DNA of 33,254 nucleotides from SHYQ01 sp041674525 (lineage in GTDB: Bacteria; Chloroflexota; Dehalococcoidia; UBA2979): contig JBAYVN010000020.1 in NCBI GenBank assembly GCA_041674525.1, positions 1-33,254 on the forward strand. Direction: 5' to 3'. Below are positions 9,545 to 18,867 of the stretch, piece after piece. The notes under the pieces were generated by a model that was not told the DNA's origin, ran no database searches, and saw only the letters and a program-made list of their open reading frames with translations. Position numbers and translations under genes: made by a program. Numbering within the stretch: position 1 is the first letter of the stretch; every line of letters begins with the position of its first letter.

Positions 9545-10447
9545 TCAGGATGGCCGTGCCGGGTCGTCGCCCAGGTCGCCCAGCGCATGGTCTTCTCGCA
9601 GCCAGCCCAGGCGCTTGGCGAGGTTCGCGTAGAACTGCGCCGGGCCACCCAGCCGGACGAAGTGCGCGGAGCGGGGCGAGAGCGACACTTCCACGACCGT
9701 CCCCGACTCTACCGGGCGCTGGTGCAGGCCGTCCACCGTCAGGATCGCCTCGTAGCTCCGCTCCACGGAGAGCAGCAGGCGCGTGGTCCCGGGCAGCACC
9801 AGCGGGTTGGAACGCGTGAGGTGGGGCGCCACGGCCACGACGATCATCTCGTCCGAGGAGGGGTGGAGGATCGGCCCGCCGACGCTCAGGGCGTACCCCG
9901 TCGAACCCGTCGCCGTCGCGATCACGATCGCGTCCGCGCGGTACTCGGCCACGAGCACGCCCTCGATGCGCGCACCCACGGTGATCGTGCGTCCCAGGAC
10001 GGCGCGGCCGATCACCACGTCGTTCAGCGCGTGCATCGGCTCGCTCTCGCCGATGCGCGCCTGCACCATGGAGTGCCGCTCCAGGCGCGCGTTGCCGCGC
10101 AGCACCTCCGCCAGCGATGCCTCCGCGTCGGCCTCGATCGTCTCCGTGAGGAAGCCGAGGCGTCCCATGCGCACCCCGAAGATCGGCGTCTGCGTCTGCG
10201 CGGCGAACTCGGAGGCGTGGAGCACCGTGCCGTCGCCGCCCACGCAGACCAGCAGTCCGGAGGAGCGCAGCCGCGCGCAGAACTCCGCGCTCCCGTCGCC
10301 GTCGCCGGTCAGCGGGAGCACGCTCACCCATGCCCGGCGCCCGGCCGCGCGCGCCTGCGCGGCCAGCACCTCGGCGCGCTCCGCGGCCCCGCTCACGTCG
10401 CGGTGGTAGCAGACGGCGACCTCGGACGGCGGGGTGAAGTCGATCAC
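9545..10447 (-). CDS. nadK: NAD kinase
   Basis: 300 residues; phosphorylates NAD to NADP in the cytoplasm. The invariant GGDGT is at residues 70-74 (LLVCVGGDGTVLHASEF). Further family blocks are FGVRMGRLGFLTE, the ALNDVVI segment whose Asn-Asp pair contacts NAD, IVIATATGSTGYALSVGGPI, and VDGLHQ near the end. The start is GTG at 10447; GTGA overlaps the tlyA stop, and GAGG lies seven bases upstream. The tlyA-nadK pairing is common in bacteria. A longer frame reaching into tlyA is a shadow. Confidence 0.95.
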   Translation of the reverse strand: MIDFTPPSEVAVCYHRDVSGAAERAEVLAAQARAAGRRAWVSVLPLTGDGDGSAEFCARLRSSGLLVCVGGDGTVLHASEFAAQTQTPIFGVRMGRLGFLTETIEADAEASLAEVLRGNARLERHSMVQARIGESEPMHALNDVVIGRAVLGRTITVGARIEGVLVAEYRADAIVIATATGSTGYALSVGGPILHPSSDEMIVVAVAPHLTRSNPLVLPGTTRLLLSVERSYEAILTVDGLHQRPVESGTVVEVSLSPRSAHFVRLGGPAQFYANLAKRLGWLREDHALGDLGDDPARPS

Positions 10448-11286
10448 GGTTGTGCCTCAATCCCTGGCTCGGTCTCGGTCCCCGCCTCGCGGGCATGCGC
10501 GGGGGTGCGCTCGGGCACGCGCGCCCACAGGAAGAACTCCCGGTTGCCGGCGGGACCCAGCAGCGGCGACCGCACGACGCCGCGCACACGCAGCCCGAGG
10601 TCGAGCGCGGCGAGCATCACCTTCGCCACCGCCGAGGCGTGCAGCACCGGGTCGCGCACGACGCCGCCCTTCTCCACCGACACCGCCCCCACCTCGAACT
10701 GCGGCTTGACCATCAGCAGCAGGTCGCCGCCGGGCCGCACGGACCGCACCACCGCGGGGAGAACCGTGGTGATCGAGATGAACGAGACGTCCATCACCAC
10801 CAGGTCCACCGGCGGCTCCAGCGGTTCGAGGCTGCGCGCGTTCGTGCGCTCGCGCAACTGGATGCGCGGATCGTCGCGCAGCTTCGCCGCGAAGTCCCCG
10901 TACCCCACGTCCACGGCCACTACGAACCCTGCGCCGTGCTGCAGCAGGCAGTCCGTGAAGCCCCCGGTGGAGGCCCCGACGTCGAGGCAGCGGCGGCCCT
11001 GGACCGCCACGCCCGTCCGCGCGAGGGCGTGCGCGAGCTTCTCTCCGCCGCGTCCGACGTACGGGGGCGGGGTCTTGATCTCGATCGCCGCGTCCAGCGC
11101 GACCGGGGCGGCGGGGCGGGTGGCGACCTCTCCGTTCACCAGGACCTCGCGCGCCATCACCAGTGCGCGGGCGCGGTCACGCCCGCTGGCGAGCCCGCGC
11201 TCGACCATCAGGGTGTCCAGGCGTTCACGTGCGACGCGCGGCGGCCGCGGGGGGCGGGGGACAGCGGGACGAGGCTTCGCGGTCAT
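10444..11286 (-). CDS. tlyA: TlyA family rRNA (cytidine-2'-O)-methyltransferase
   Basis: 280 residues. An N-terminal S4 RNA-binding domain (about residues 20-80: RERLDTLMVERGLASGRDRA, MAREVLVNGEVA) is followed by an FtsJ-like SAM-dependent methyltransferase with RRCLDVGASTGGFTDCLLQ near 98-116, VVAVDVGYG, and the VMDVSFISIT and LLMVKPQFEVG catalytic-region motifs. TlyA proteins methylate 16S and/or 23S rRNA cytidines, and their loss gives capreomycin resistance in mycobacteria; some relatives are called haemolysins historically. An odd proline/arginine-rich N-terminus precedes the S4 domain (residues 4-17). ATG at 11286 with only a weak SD; a promoter-like TGCTATCCT lies about 48 bases upstream. 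Confidence 0.93.
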   Translation of the reverse strand: MTAKPRPAVPRPPRPPRVARERLDTLMVERGLASGRDRARALVMAREVLVNGEVATRPAAPVALDAAIEIKTPPPYVGRGGEKLAHALARTGVAVQGRRCLDVGASTGGFTDCLLQHGAGFVVAVDVGYGDFAAKLRDDPRIQLRERTNARSLEPLEPPVDLVVMDVSFISITTVLPAVVRSVRPGGDLLLMVKPQFEVGAVSVEKGGVVRDPVLHASAVAKVMLAALDLGLRVRGVVRSPLLGPAGNREFFLWARVPERTPAHAREAGTETEPGIEAQP

Positions 11287-11333
11287 GCGCGCTCAGATCG
11301 CTGAGGCCGTTCGGACGACGGCCGCGAGGACCG

Positions 11334-11342
11334 AGGATAGCA
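11334..11342 (-). promoter_or_regulatory. Extended -10 promoter before tlyA
   Basis: TGCTATCCT on the minus strand, an extended -10 (TGN plus TATCCT), lies in the 98-base gap between clpX and tlyA and would give a leader of about 40 bases. The tig promoter has the same TGCTAT core. Confidence 0.55.
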
Positions 11343-11384
11343 CCGGCCGTCGCTAGGGACGCGGCACCCCGCGGGAGCCGGCGG

Positions 11385-12689
<1,305 letters not shown>

Positions 12690-12743
12690 GGAACCCCCGG
12701 TTCAACCGCCGCCAAACGCGCCACTACCGCCCGAGGGCGGCGA

Positions 12744-13385
12744 CTACTTCTCCGGCTTGGACAGCAGCTCGTCCACCAGCCCGTAGGCCTTCGCTTCCTC
12801 GGCCGTCATGTAGATATCGCGGTCCGTGTCGTGCTTGATGCGCTCCATGGACTGCCCGGTGGCGTCCGAGAGGATCTGGCGGATCTTGTCGTTGTTGCGG
12901 AGCAGCTCGCGCGCCTGGATCTCCACGTCGGCGGCCTGGCCGCTGCCGCCGCCGAGCGCCTGGTGCATGTGGATGGTGGCGTTCGGGAGCGCGTAGCGCT
13001 TGCCCTTCTTGCCGCCGGCGAGCAGCACCGTCCCCATGGACGCGGTCACGCCCACGGCGATCGTGCTGACATCCGCGCGAATCAGGTTCATGGTGTCGAG
13101 GATCGCGAGACCCGCGTAGATCATCCCGCCAGGGGAGTTTACGTAGATCGAGACGTCGCGATCCGGGTCCTCCCGGTCCAGGAACAGCAGCTGCGCCACG
13201 ATGGAGTTCGCCACCTGGTCATCGATCGGCGTGCCGAGGAAGACGATGCGCTCCTTCAGCAGCAGCGAGTAGATGTCATAGGCGCGCTCACCGCGAGCAC
13301 TCGTCTCTACAACCATCGGCACAATGTTCTGGGGCTTGAGGAAGCCCTCCGAGAAATCGCCGGGGCGGATCGGGCGGTAGGTCAT
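12744..13385 (-). CDS. clpP: ATP-dependent Clp protease proteolytic subunit ClpP
   Basis: 213 residues; forms the tetradecameric serine protease barrel. Catalytic Ser116 sits in VTASMGTVLLAGG, His141 in TIHMHQALGG, and the Asp in the HDTDRD segment (185-190). NSPGG at 83-87 is the oxyanion-side loop. The His motif reads MHQA where most proteobacterial ClpPs have IHQP. Only one clpP is present here, unlike the clpP1-clpP2 pair of Actinobacteria. The N-terminal 15-20 residues before NIVPMVVE are likely propeptide or axial loop. ATG at 13385 with AGGA upstream; 63 bases after tig. Confidence 0.96.
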   Translation of the reverse strand: MTYRPIRPGDFSEGFLKPQNIVPMVVETSARGERAYDIYSLLLKERIVFLGTPIDDQVANSIVAQLLFLDREDPDRDVSIYVNSPGGMIYAGLAILDTMNLIRADVSTIAVGVTASMGTVLLAGGKKGKRYALPNATIHMHQALGGGSGQAADVEIQARELLRNNDKIRQILSDATGQSMERIKHDTDRDIYMTAEEAKAYGLVDELLSKPEK

Positions 13386-13448
13386 CTGTCGTTCCTGTCC
13401 TGCTCGCTCGTTGATCGTTCGTCGCGGTTGCTCATGCGCCCCGGGGCG

Positions 13449-14915
13449 CTACTCCTGCGCCTCGGCGGCCGGGGCGTCCCCGGATGCCTCCGCGGCCGGC
13501 TCCGCCGCAGCCTCCTCGCCCCCGGTGTCCTCGGCGTCCTCGGTGCCCGTGCCCTCGGCCTCGGCGCGCCCGCGGCGGCGGCGGCTGGCGCGCCGAGGGC
13601 CCTCGCCCTCCGCCTCCGGCTGCGAGCAGATCTCCACCAGCCGCTCGAGCGCGTTCCTGGTGATCAGCTGCGTCCGGATCGAGGCGCGCCCGTCCGGCGT
13701 ATCGAACATCCCGCGAATCGCCGCGATGGTGTCGGGGTTGCCATTGGCGCCCATCTGGCTGGCGAGATTGCTGATCTCGGCGTCGATCTGCTCGTCGGTG
13801 ACCTCGATCTGCTCCTCGTCGATCAGGCGACCGAGGACCAGCGCGCGGCGCACGGTCAGGTCGGCGCGCTCGCGGAGCTCGTCGCTGAGCTCCTGGAGCG
13901 TCTTGCCGATGGCGTTCAGCCAGTTGTTCAGCCCCTCCTGGGTGTGAGAGGCGTGGTTCGACTCGCGGTCGATGATCCGCTCGATCTCGCGATCGACGAG
14001 CACCTCCGGGTAGTCGATGGTGGACGTCGCCACCAGCAGGTCGACGATCTCGTCCTGGTAGTCGCCCATCACCAGGCGTTCGGCCTGGGACTGGAGGTCC
14101 TTGCGGATGCGGGCGTCCAACTCGGCGACCGTGGTCACGCCCTCCTCGTCCAGGGACGCGGCGAACTCGTCGTCGACGTCCGGGAGGATCTCCTGCTTCA
14201 CCTCGTGGATCGTCACGTCGTACTTCGCGGTCTTGCCCGCGAGCTCCTCCGCGCTGAAGTCGCCGGGAAGCTCGAACTCGATGTGGTGCGTCGCGCCGCG
14301 ATCGAGGCCGACCAGGCGCTCCACGAAGCCGGGAAGCGACACCACGGAGCCCTCGCGGACGGGGAACTCGGCGTCCTCCTCCTCGTGCGGCTCGGCCTGC
14401 CCGTCCACGGTGACGGTCACGTCCGCGCGGACGGTGTCGTTCCACTGCACGGGGCGCTCTACCGGCTCCAGCACCGCGTGGCGGCGGCGGATGTCGGTCA
14501 GCGCGTGCTCCACCTGGTCGTCGGCGATCGTCACTTCGGGCCGGGCGGCGCGGAGCGACTGGTAGTCGTTCAGGTTGACGTCCGGGCGCACGGGCACGGT
14601 GGCGGTGACCACCAGCGGCTCGGTGGACTTCAGGCCGAACTCGGGCTGATCGATGGCGTCGATGTCCTCGGAGACCAGGGCCTCCTGGTACACCTCGGGC
14701 ACGAGCTCCTCCAGCGCCTCCTGCAGCAGGGCGGCGGTGCCCACGTGGCGCTCCAGGTTCCGGCGCGGCACCTTGCCGGGCCGGAAGCCGGGTACGCGCA
14801 CCTGCCTGGACAGGCGCGCCACGGCGCGGTCCATGTGCTTCTCGACGCGCTCGGGATCGACCTCGATCTCAAGCGAGACGCGCGCGCGGGGGAGACGTTC
14901 CTTCGTGATGGCCAA
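13449..14915 (-). CDS. tig: Trigger factor, ribosome-associated chaperone and peptidyl-prolyl isomerase
   Basis: 488 residues, longer than the usual 430-450. The N-terminal ribosome-binding domain has the signature GFRPGKVP at 43-50. The central FKBP-like domain is about 150-245 (NDTVRADVTV, GSVVSLPGFVERLVGLDRG). A helical C-terminal chaperone domain runs to about 433. The extra length is a tail with a basic patch (RRASRRRRGR) followed by about 35 mostly Ala/Glu/Asp/Gly residues, probably disordered. The start is TTG at 14915 with GAGGG at good spacing. First gene of tig-clpP-clpX, the classical arrangement coupling nascent-chain folding to degradation. A strong extended -10 lies about 110 bases upstream. 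Confidence 0.95.
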   Translation of the reverse strand: MAITKERLPRARVSLEIEVDPERVEKHMDRAVARLSRQVRVPGFRPGKVPRRNLERHVGTAALLQEALEELVPEVYQEALVSEDIDAIDQPEFGLKSTEPLVVTATVPVRPDVNLNDYQSLRAARPEVTIADDQVEHALTDIRRRHAVLEPVERPVQWNDTVRADVTVTVDGQAEPHEEEDAEFPVREGSVVSLPGFVERLVGLDRGATHHIEFELPGDFSAEELAGKTAKYDVTIHEVKQEILPDVDDEFAASLDEEGVTTVAELDARIRKDLQSQAERLVMGDYQDEIVDLLVATSTIDYPEVLVDREIERIIDRESNHASHTQEGLNNWLNAIGKTLQELSDELRERADLTVRRALVLGRLIDEEQIEVTDEQIDAEISNLASQMGANGNPDTIAAIRGMFDTPDGRASIRTQLITRNALERLVEICSQPEAEGEGPRRASRRRRGRAEAEGTGTEDAEDTGGEEAAAEPAAEASGDAPAAEAQE

Positions 14916-14941
14916 TGCGGTGCACCCTCTGGGCAGAACTG

Positions 14942-14995
14942 GGTTCGGATCGGGGCCGCGGGAACGGCCGAGCGTGCAAATGCCCGGTCCGAATC
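14942..14995 (-). promoter_or_regulatory. Structured leader of tig mRNA
   Basis: Two arms (14942-14954 and 14983-14995) pair over 13 bases with two G-T pairs. A small GGCC/GGCC stem (14954-14957 with 14966-14969) can form inside. This lies in the roughly 100-base leader between promoter and tig start. No known riboswitch class is recognised. Confidence 0.4.
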
Positions 14996-15024
14996 AACGG
15001 AGCCGTCACAACTCTTGCGAAATT

Positions 15025-15033
15025 ACTATAGCA
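15025..15033 (-). promoter_or_regulatory. Extended -10 promoter of tig-clpP-clpX
   Basis: TGCTATAGT on the minus strand: an extended -10 with five of six consensus bases, set in an unusually AT-rich stretch (15010-15033). No convincing -35 hexamer, which extended -10 promoters often lack. Confidence 0.65.
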
Positions 15034-15085
15034 CGCGACCTGTTGGCTTCTGCCCTTAAGGGAGCGCCCACCGCACCCTAAGAAG

Positions 15086-15102
15086 GAGGCCCGAAAGGCC
15101 TC
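15086..15102 (-). terminator. Terminator after the opp operon
   Basis: A 6-bp stem GAGGCC/GGCCTC with a 5-base loop, read on the minus strand just 12 bases past the oppC stop, followed by CTTCTTA. The stem is short, but the position and T-rich tail fit. Confidence 0.6.
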
Positions 15103-15114
15103 GAGACTGCGCCC

Positions 15115-16077
15115 TCAGCGCCCGCGCACGGCGTCGTTCAGGGCGTCGCCCAGGAGATTGAACGCGAAGAGGAGCATCGTCACCACCACGCCCGGGACCA
15201 GGAGCAGGTGCGGGTACGCCTGGAACGTGCGCGGCCCGGATCCCTCGAACAGCATCGCGCCGAAGGAGGCCGCCGGGGGCTGCACGCCCACGCCGAACCA
15301 GGTCAGCACGATCTCGGACCCGGCGATCCCGCCCAGGGTCGCCGAGACCTGGAGGATGATCAGGAACGAGACGTTCGGCAGCAGGTGATATCGAATCACC
15401 CGCCACGGCGTCGCGCCCAGCGCCTCCGCGGACGTGATGAAGTCGCGCTCGCGCAGCTGGAGGATCTGCGCGCGGATGATCCGCGCCGTCCCCACCCACG
15501 AGAAGAGCGACAGCGCCGAGAAGACGAGCAGATACGAGGGGAACCCGGACGCGACGAGCCCGGACACGCCGGTCATCCGCTCCAGCCCGCGGACGGCCTC
15601 GGTCACCCTCGGTCCGAGCGAGGCGTTGATCAGGATCAGCATCACGAGCCCGGGGAGCGACGAGAACACGTCGCCCACGCGCATGATCACCGCGTCGATC
15701 CAGCCGCCACGGTAGCCGGACAGCAACCCGAGTCCGTTGCCGATGATCAGCGACCCGCTCAGGATCACCGCGGTGGTCACGATGAGCGTGGTGCGGGCGG
15801 AGTACATCGTGCGACTGAGCATGTCCCGGCCCAGGGTGTCCGTCCCCAGCGGGTGACTGCGCGAAGGCCCCTGCCGCGGGATGTCCAGGTTCGTCTGGTT
15901 GTAGGAGTACGGGGCCAGCACCGACGCGAAGATCCCCGCCACGTAGATCACCGCGATCACCACCAGCGACGCCATCGCCAGGCGCTTGCGGCGCAGGCGC
16001 TGCCAGACGCGGTGCCACTCACTCTCGCCTCCCGGCGGGGCCACGGCAGCGGGGGCCTGGACCGTGGCGCTGCTCAT
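15115..16077 (-). CDS. oppC: Peptide ABC transporter permease (OppC/DppC family)
   Basis: 320-residue inner-membrane permease. The N-terminal cytoplasmic stretch before a first hydrophobic helix (MASLVVIAVIYVAGIFASVL), then the OppC N-domain text HPLGTDTLGRDMLSRTMYSARTTL, and five more helices. The ATPase-contacting EAA loop reads EALGATPWRVIRYHLLPN. The start is ATG at 16077, overlapping the oppB stop as ATGA; the long upstream frame inside oppB is a shadow. It forms the membrane channel with OppB for import of peptides or other small substrates. Real substrate is unknown. No oppD/oppF ATPase is seen next to it. Confidence 0.92.
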   Translation of the reverse strand: MSSATVQAPAAVAPPGGESEWHRVWQRLRRKRLAMASLVVIAVIYVAGIFASVLAPYSYNQTNLDIPRQGPSRSHPLGTDTLGRDMLSRTMYSARTTLIVTTAVILSGSLIIGNGLGLLSGYRGGWIDAVIMRVGDVFSSLPGLVMLILINASLGPRVTEAVRGLERMTGVSGLVASGFPSYLLVFSALSLFSWVGTARIIRAQILQLRERDFITSAEALGATPWRVIRYHLLPNVSFLIILQVSATLGGIAGSEIVLTWFGVGVQPPAASFGAMLFEGSGPRTFQAYPHLLLVPGVVVTMLLFAFNLLGDALNDAVRGR

Positions 16078-17057
16078 CCGCGGGTGGCCCCCAGCCGGAC
16101 ACGCGGGTCGACCACGCCGTACACCAGCTCGGCGAGCAGGTTGCAGATGACGAAGGCCGAGGCGAACACCACCGTGGTCGCGAGGATCACGTCGTAGTCG
16201 CGGCTCGTCACTGCCTCGAACGTCAGGCGGCCGATGCCGTTGATCCCCATGAGCGTCTCCACGAAGAACGAGCCCTCGATGATCCCGGCAAGCGAGAAGC
16301 CGACCACGGTGACCACGGGCAGGAGGGCGTTCGGCAACACGTGCCGGAGCTGCACGGCCGTCTCGGAGAGCCCCTTCGACCGCGCGGTGCGCACGTAATC
16401 CTCCAGGTTGACCTCGAGTGCAGTGATGCGGACGAGGCGCGCGACCCCGACGAATCCGCCGATGGTGAACGCCACCAGCGGGATGTACAGGTGGGGATTC
16501 GGGATAGGGATCGCTACCACCCCGCCGATCCAGTAGACCGCGAAGATGCCGTCCCAGCCGCCCACGGGGAGCCACTGCAGCTTCACGGCGAACAGCCAGA
16601 TCAGCGGTGGGATCACGACCAGCACCGGGATCGCCTGGAGGAACAGGAGCGTGCCGATGATCATCGGGTCGATCCACGTGCCGGCCAGCCGCGCTGCCAG
16701 GAGCCCCATGGGGATCCCCACCGCGAACACGATGATGATCGCGACCAGGCTGAGCTGCGCCGAGACCCACATCTTCGGGAAGATGAGCTCCGAGACGGAA
16801 TAGCCCTTCTGCAGCGTGGACTCGCCCAGGTCACCGCGGGCGGCGAGCTGCAGCCAGCGCAGGTACTGCACCGGGATGGGCCGGTCCAGTCCGCGCTTCG
16901 CGCGCGCCTCCGCCACCACTGCCGGGTCGCGGGACTTCTGCGTCTCCAGCGTCACCGGGTCGCCCGGGCCGAAGCGAGCGAGCGTGAAAGTGCTGAACGA
17001 GACGATCACCAGGAGCACGGGAAGCCACAGCAGCCGCCGAACGACGTACGCGCCCAC
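16074..17057 (-). CDS. oppB: Peptide ABC transporter permease (OppB/DppB family)
   Basis: 327 residues. The N-terminal helix RRLLWLPVLLVIVSFSTFTL followed by ARFGPGDPV is the standard DppB/OppB start. Several further helices follow, with the ATPase-docking EAA-like loop YVRTARSKGLSETAVQLRHV, then LPNALLPVVTVVGFSLAGI and FFVETLMGINGIGRLTFEAV. Cytoplasmic-membrane channel half that pairs with OppC. GTG start at 17057 with AAGGGGAG upstream. It lies 39 bases after oppA. The stretch after helix 3 (AVKLQWLPVGGWDGIFAVYW) forms the expected external loop. Confidence 0.93.
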   Translation of the reverse strand: MGAYVVRRLLWLPVLLVIVSFSTFTLARFGPGDPVTLETQKSRDPAVVAEARAKRGLDRPIPVQYLRWLQLAARGDLGESTLQKGYSVSELIFPKMWVSAQLSLVAIIIVFAVGIPMGLLAARLAGTWIDPMIIGTLLFLQAIPVLVVIPPLIWLFAVKLQWLPVGGWDGIFAVYWIGGVVAIPIPNPHLYIPLVAFTIGGFVGVARLVRITALEVNLEDYVRTARSKGLSETAVQLRHVLPNALLPVVTVVGFSLAGIIEGSFFVETLMGINGIGRLTFEAVTSRDYDVILATTVVFASAFVICNLLAELVYGVVDPRVRLGATRG

Positions 17058-17096
17058 GCTGCTCCCCTTCTCGCCGGGCCGCCCGGCGCGCTGCCC

Positions 17097-18740
17097 CTAC
17101 CGCGTGACCTCGATGAACCGGAGACGCGGCAGCACCATCGGCGGATCGAACCAGCCCTTCACGGCGGGGTTCACCACCTGGTGTGACATGGAGAAGTAGA
17201 GCGGCAGCCACGTGGCGTCGTTGATGATGATCTTCTCGGCCTGCCGGTAGAGATCGAGGCGCTTCGCCGGGTCCTGCAGCGTCCGCGCATCGTCCAGGAG
17301 CTTGTCGACCTCCGGGTTAGCGTAGCCCTGGTCGTTGAGCGGCGACTTGCTGTGGAACTTCAGGTCCAGCAGGTCTTCCGGGTCGGGGTAGTCCATGATC
17401 CAGCCGGCAGCGAACAACTGCAGCTTGCCCGCCTGCTGGTCCGCGATGAAGGTGGCGAAGTCCGACTGCTTGATCTCGACGTTCATGCCGAGGATCTCCT
17501 TCCACGCCGCGACGTACGCCTCCGTGTCCGGGCTAGCGGACGCTCCGCCACCCGTCTCCGTCAGCGTGATCGTTGGCATGGACTTTGCGTACTTCGACTT
17601 CGCGAGCTCCGCCTTCGCGGCCGCCGGGTCGTACGGCAGCGTCTTCACGTCCGGCGTGAAGCCCGGCAGACCCGGCATGAGGATGCCGCTGGCCGGCGCC
17701 AGCATGCCCTTGAACGTCACGTCGGAGATCTTCTTGCGATCGAGCGCGAGCCCCATGGCGCGGCGGACCGCAGGGTCATCGAACGGCGGCGTCTTGCTGT
17801 TGAGTGCGATGTACGAGATCGAGAACTGCGTGGACTGCTGGTAGAGCTTGCTCAGCGCCTGCCCCGGATCGCGCGCCCGGTCGATGTCGTTGATGCTCAG
17901 CGGCGCCACGTCCAGCTCGTTGTTCTCGAACCGCGTGAGCGCTGAGCCGCCCGAGAGCAGGTAGACGGCCTCCTTCAGCTTCGGCGTGCCGAGGTAGAAC
18001 TTGTCGTACGCAGTGAGCGTGATGCGCTCGCCCAGGCGCCACTCGGTGAGCTGGTACGGGCCCGTCCCGTTCGGCTTGCGCGTCCAGTTGCGCGGGTTCG
18101 CCTCCACCTGCTTGCGGTCGAGCACGAACGCCGTCGGGTACGACAGCTTCGCGAGGAAGTACGGCTTCGCGGCATCGATCTTGAAGCGGATCGTGCTCGC
18201 GTCCACCACCTCGATGCCGCTGATGCCCGGCGCCTTGCCCGCGAAGTAATCCGGCATCCCGATGATGTCGGACAGGTAGCTCATCGCCGTGGGCGACGCG
18301 AGCTGCTTCGAGGCCGCACGCTCGATGGACCACTTGACATCGTCCGCCGTGACCCTCCGGCCGTCGTGGAAGGTGGCGTTGTCCCGCAGCACGAAGGTGT
18401 ACGTCTTCCCGTCCGGGCTGACGTCCCACGACTTGGCGAGATCCGGCTGGAGCTCCAGCTTGGGCGAGATCGTCACCAGCCCGCTGAAGACCTCCACGAT
18501 GTACTCCGCCGAGGTGGAGTCGGTCGCAAGGTGCGGGTCCATGGTGCTGGGGTCGGCCCCGGCCAGGCGGAGGCGCCCGGAGGCGGCAGCGGAGCCGCTG
18601 CCCCCGGTCTCGCTGGTAGAGGTGGTACCGCTGGTGCCGCCCCTCCCGGACAGGAGCAGGATGGCCGAGAGTCCGCCGACCACGAGCACGAGCGCGGCGA
18701 GGACGCCCAGGAGGATGGCGAGCATTCGGTTCTGACGCAT
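17097..18740 (-). CDS. oppA: Peptide ABC transporter substrate-binding protein (SBP family 5)
   Basis: 547 residues. An N-terminal hydrophobic helix (about 7-31: MLAILLGVLAALVLVVGGLS) is followed by a Gly/Ser/Thr-rich linker to about residue 54. The class-C solute-binding fold comes next: LRLAGADPSTMDPHLATDS, LAKSWDVSPDGKTYTFVLRD, DGRRVTADDVKWSIERA, and PFDDPAVRRAMGLALDRKK. There is no lipobox cysteine near the helix, so it looks held by an uncleaved signal anchor rather than as a lipoprotein. That is atypical for Gram-positive-like importers. It captures peptides or similar ligands outside the membrane for OppB/OppC. Ligand unknown. ATG at 18740 with GAAGG upstream; first gene of its operon. 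Confidence 0.92.
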   Translation of the reverse strand: MRQNRMLAILLGVLAALVLVVGGLSAILLLSGRGGTSGTTSTSETGGSGSAAASGRLRLAGADPSTMDPHLATDSTSAEYIVEVFSGLVTISPKLELQPDLAKSWDVSPDGKTYTFVLRDNATFHDGRRVTADDVKWSIERAASKQLASPTAMSYLSDIIGMPDYFAGKAPGISGIEVVDASTIRFKIDAAKPYFLAKLSYPTAFVLDRKQVEANPRNWTRKPNGTGPYQLTEWRLGERITLTAYDKFYLGTPKLKEAVYLLSGGSALTRFENNELDVAPLSINDIDRARDPGQALSKLYQQSTQFSISYIALNSKTPPFDDPAVRRAMGLALDRKKISDVTFKGMLAPASGILMPGLPGFTPDVKTLPYDPAAAKAELAKSKYAKSMPTITLTETGGGASASPDTEAYVAAWKEILGMNVEIKQSDFATFIADQQAGKLQLFAAGWIMDYPDPEDLLDLKFHSKSPLNDQGYANPEVDKLLDDARTLQDPAKRLDLYRQAEKIIINDATWLPLYFSMSHQVVNPAVKGWFDPPMVLPRLRFIEVTR

Positions 18741-18790
18741 CGGCCTTCGCTCATCTCACGGGCATGCCGCCCGGTGTGGTGGGAACTGCG

Positions 18791-18796
18791 AGCATA
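18791..18796 (-). promoter_or_regulatory. Candidate -10 element for the opp operon
   Basis: TATGCT on the minus strand, about 50 bases before oppA, in the 127-base gap after aspS. It fits the TANNNT pattern of other promoters here. No clear -35. Confidence 0.35.
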
Positions 18797-18867
18797 TCGC
18801 AACCATGCACAGGTTACGCATGCGAGCGGTGCCCGGACGCATCGGCCGGCGCTCAGGGCTCCCGAGG

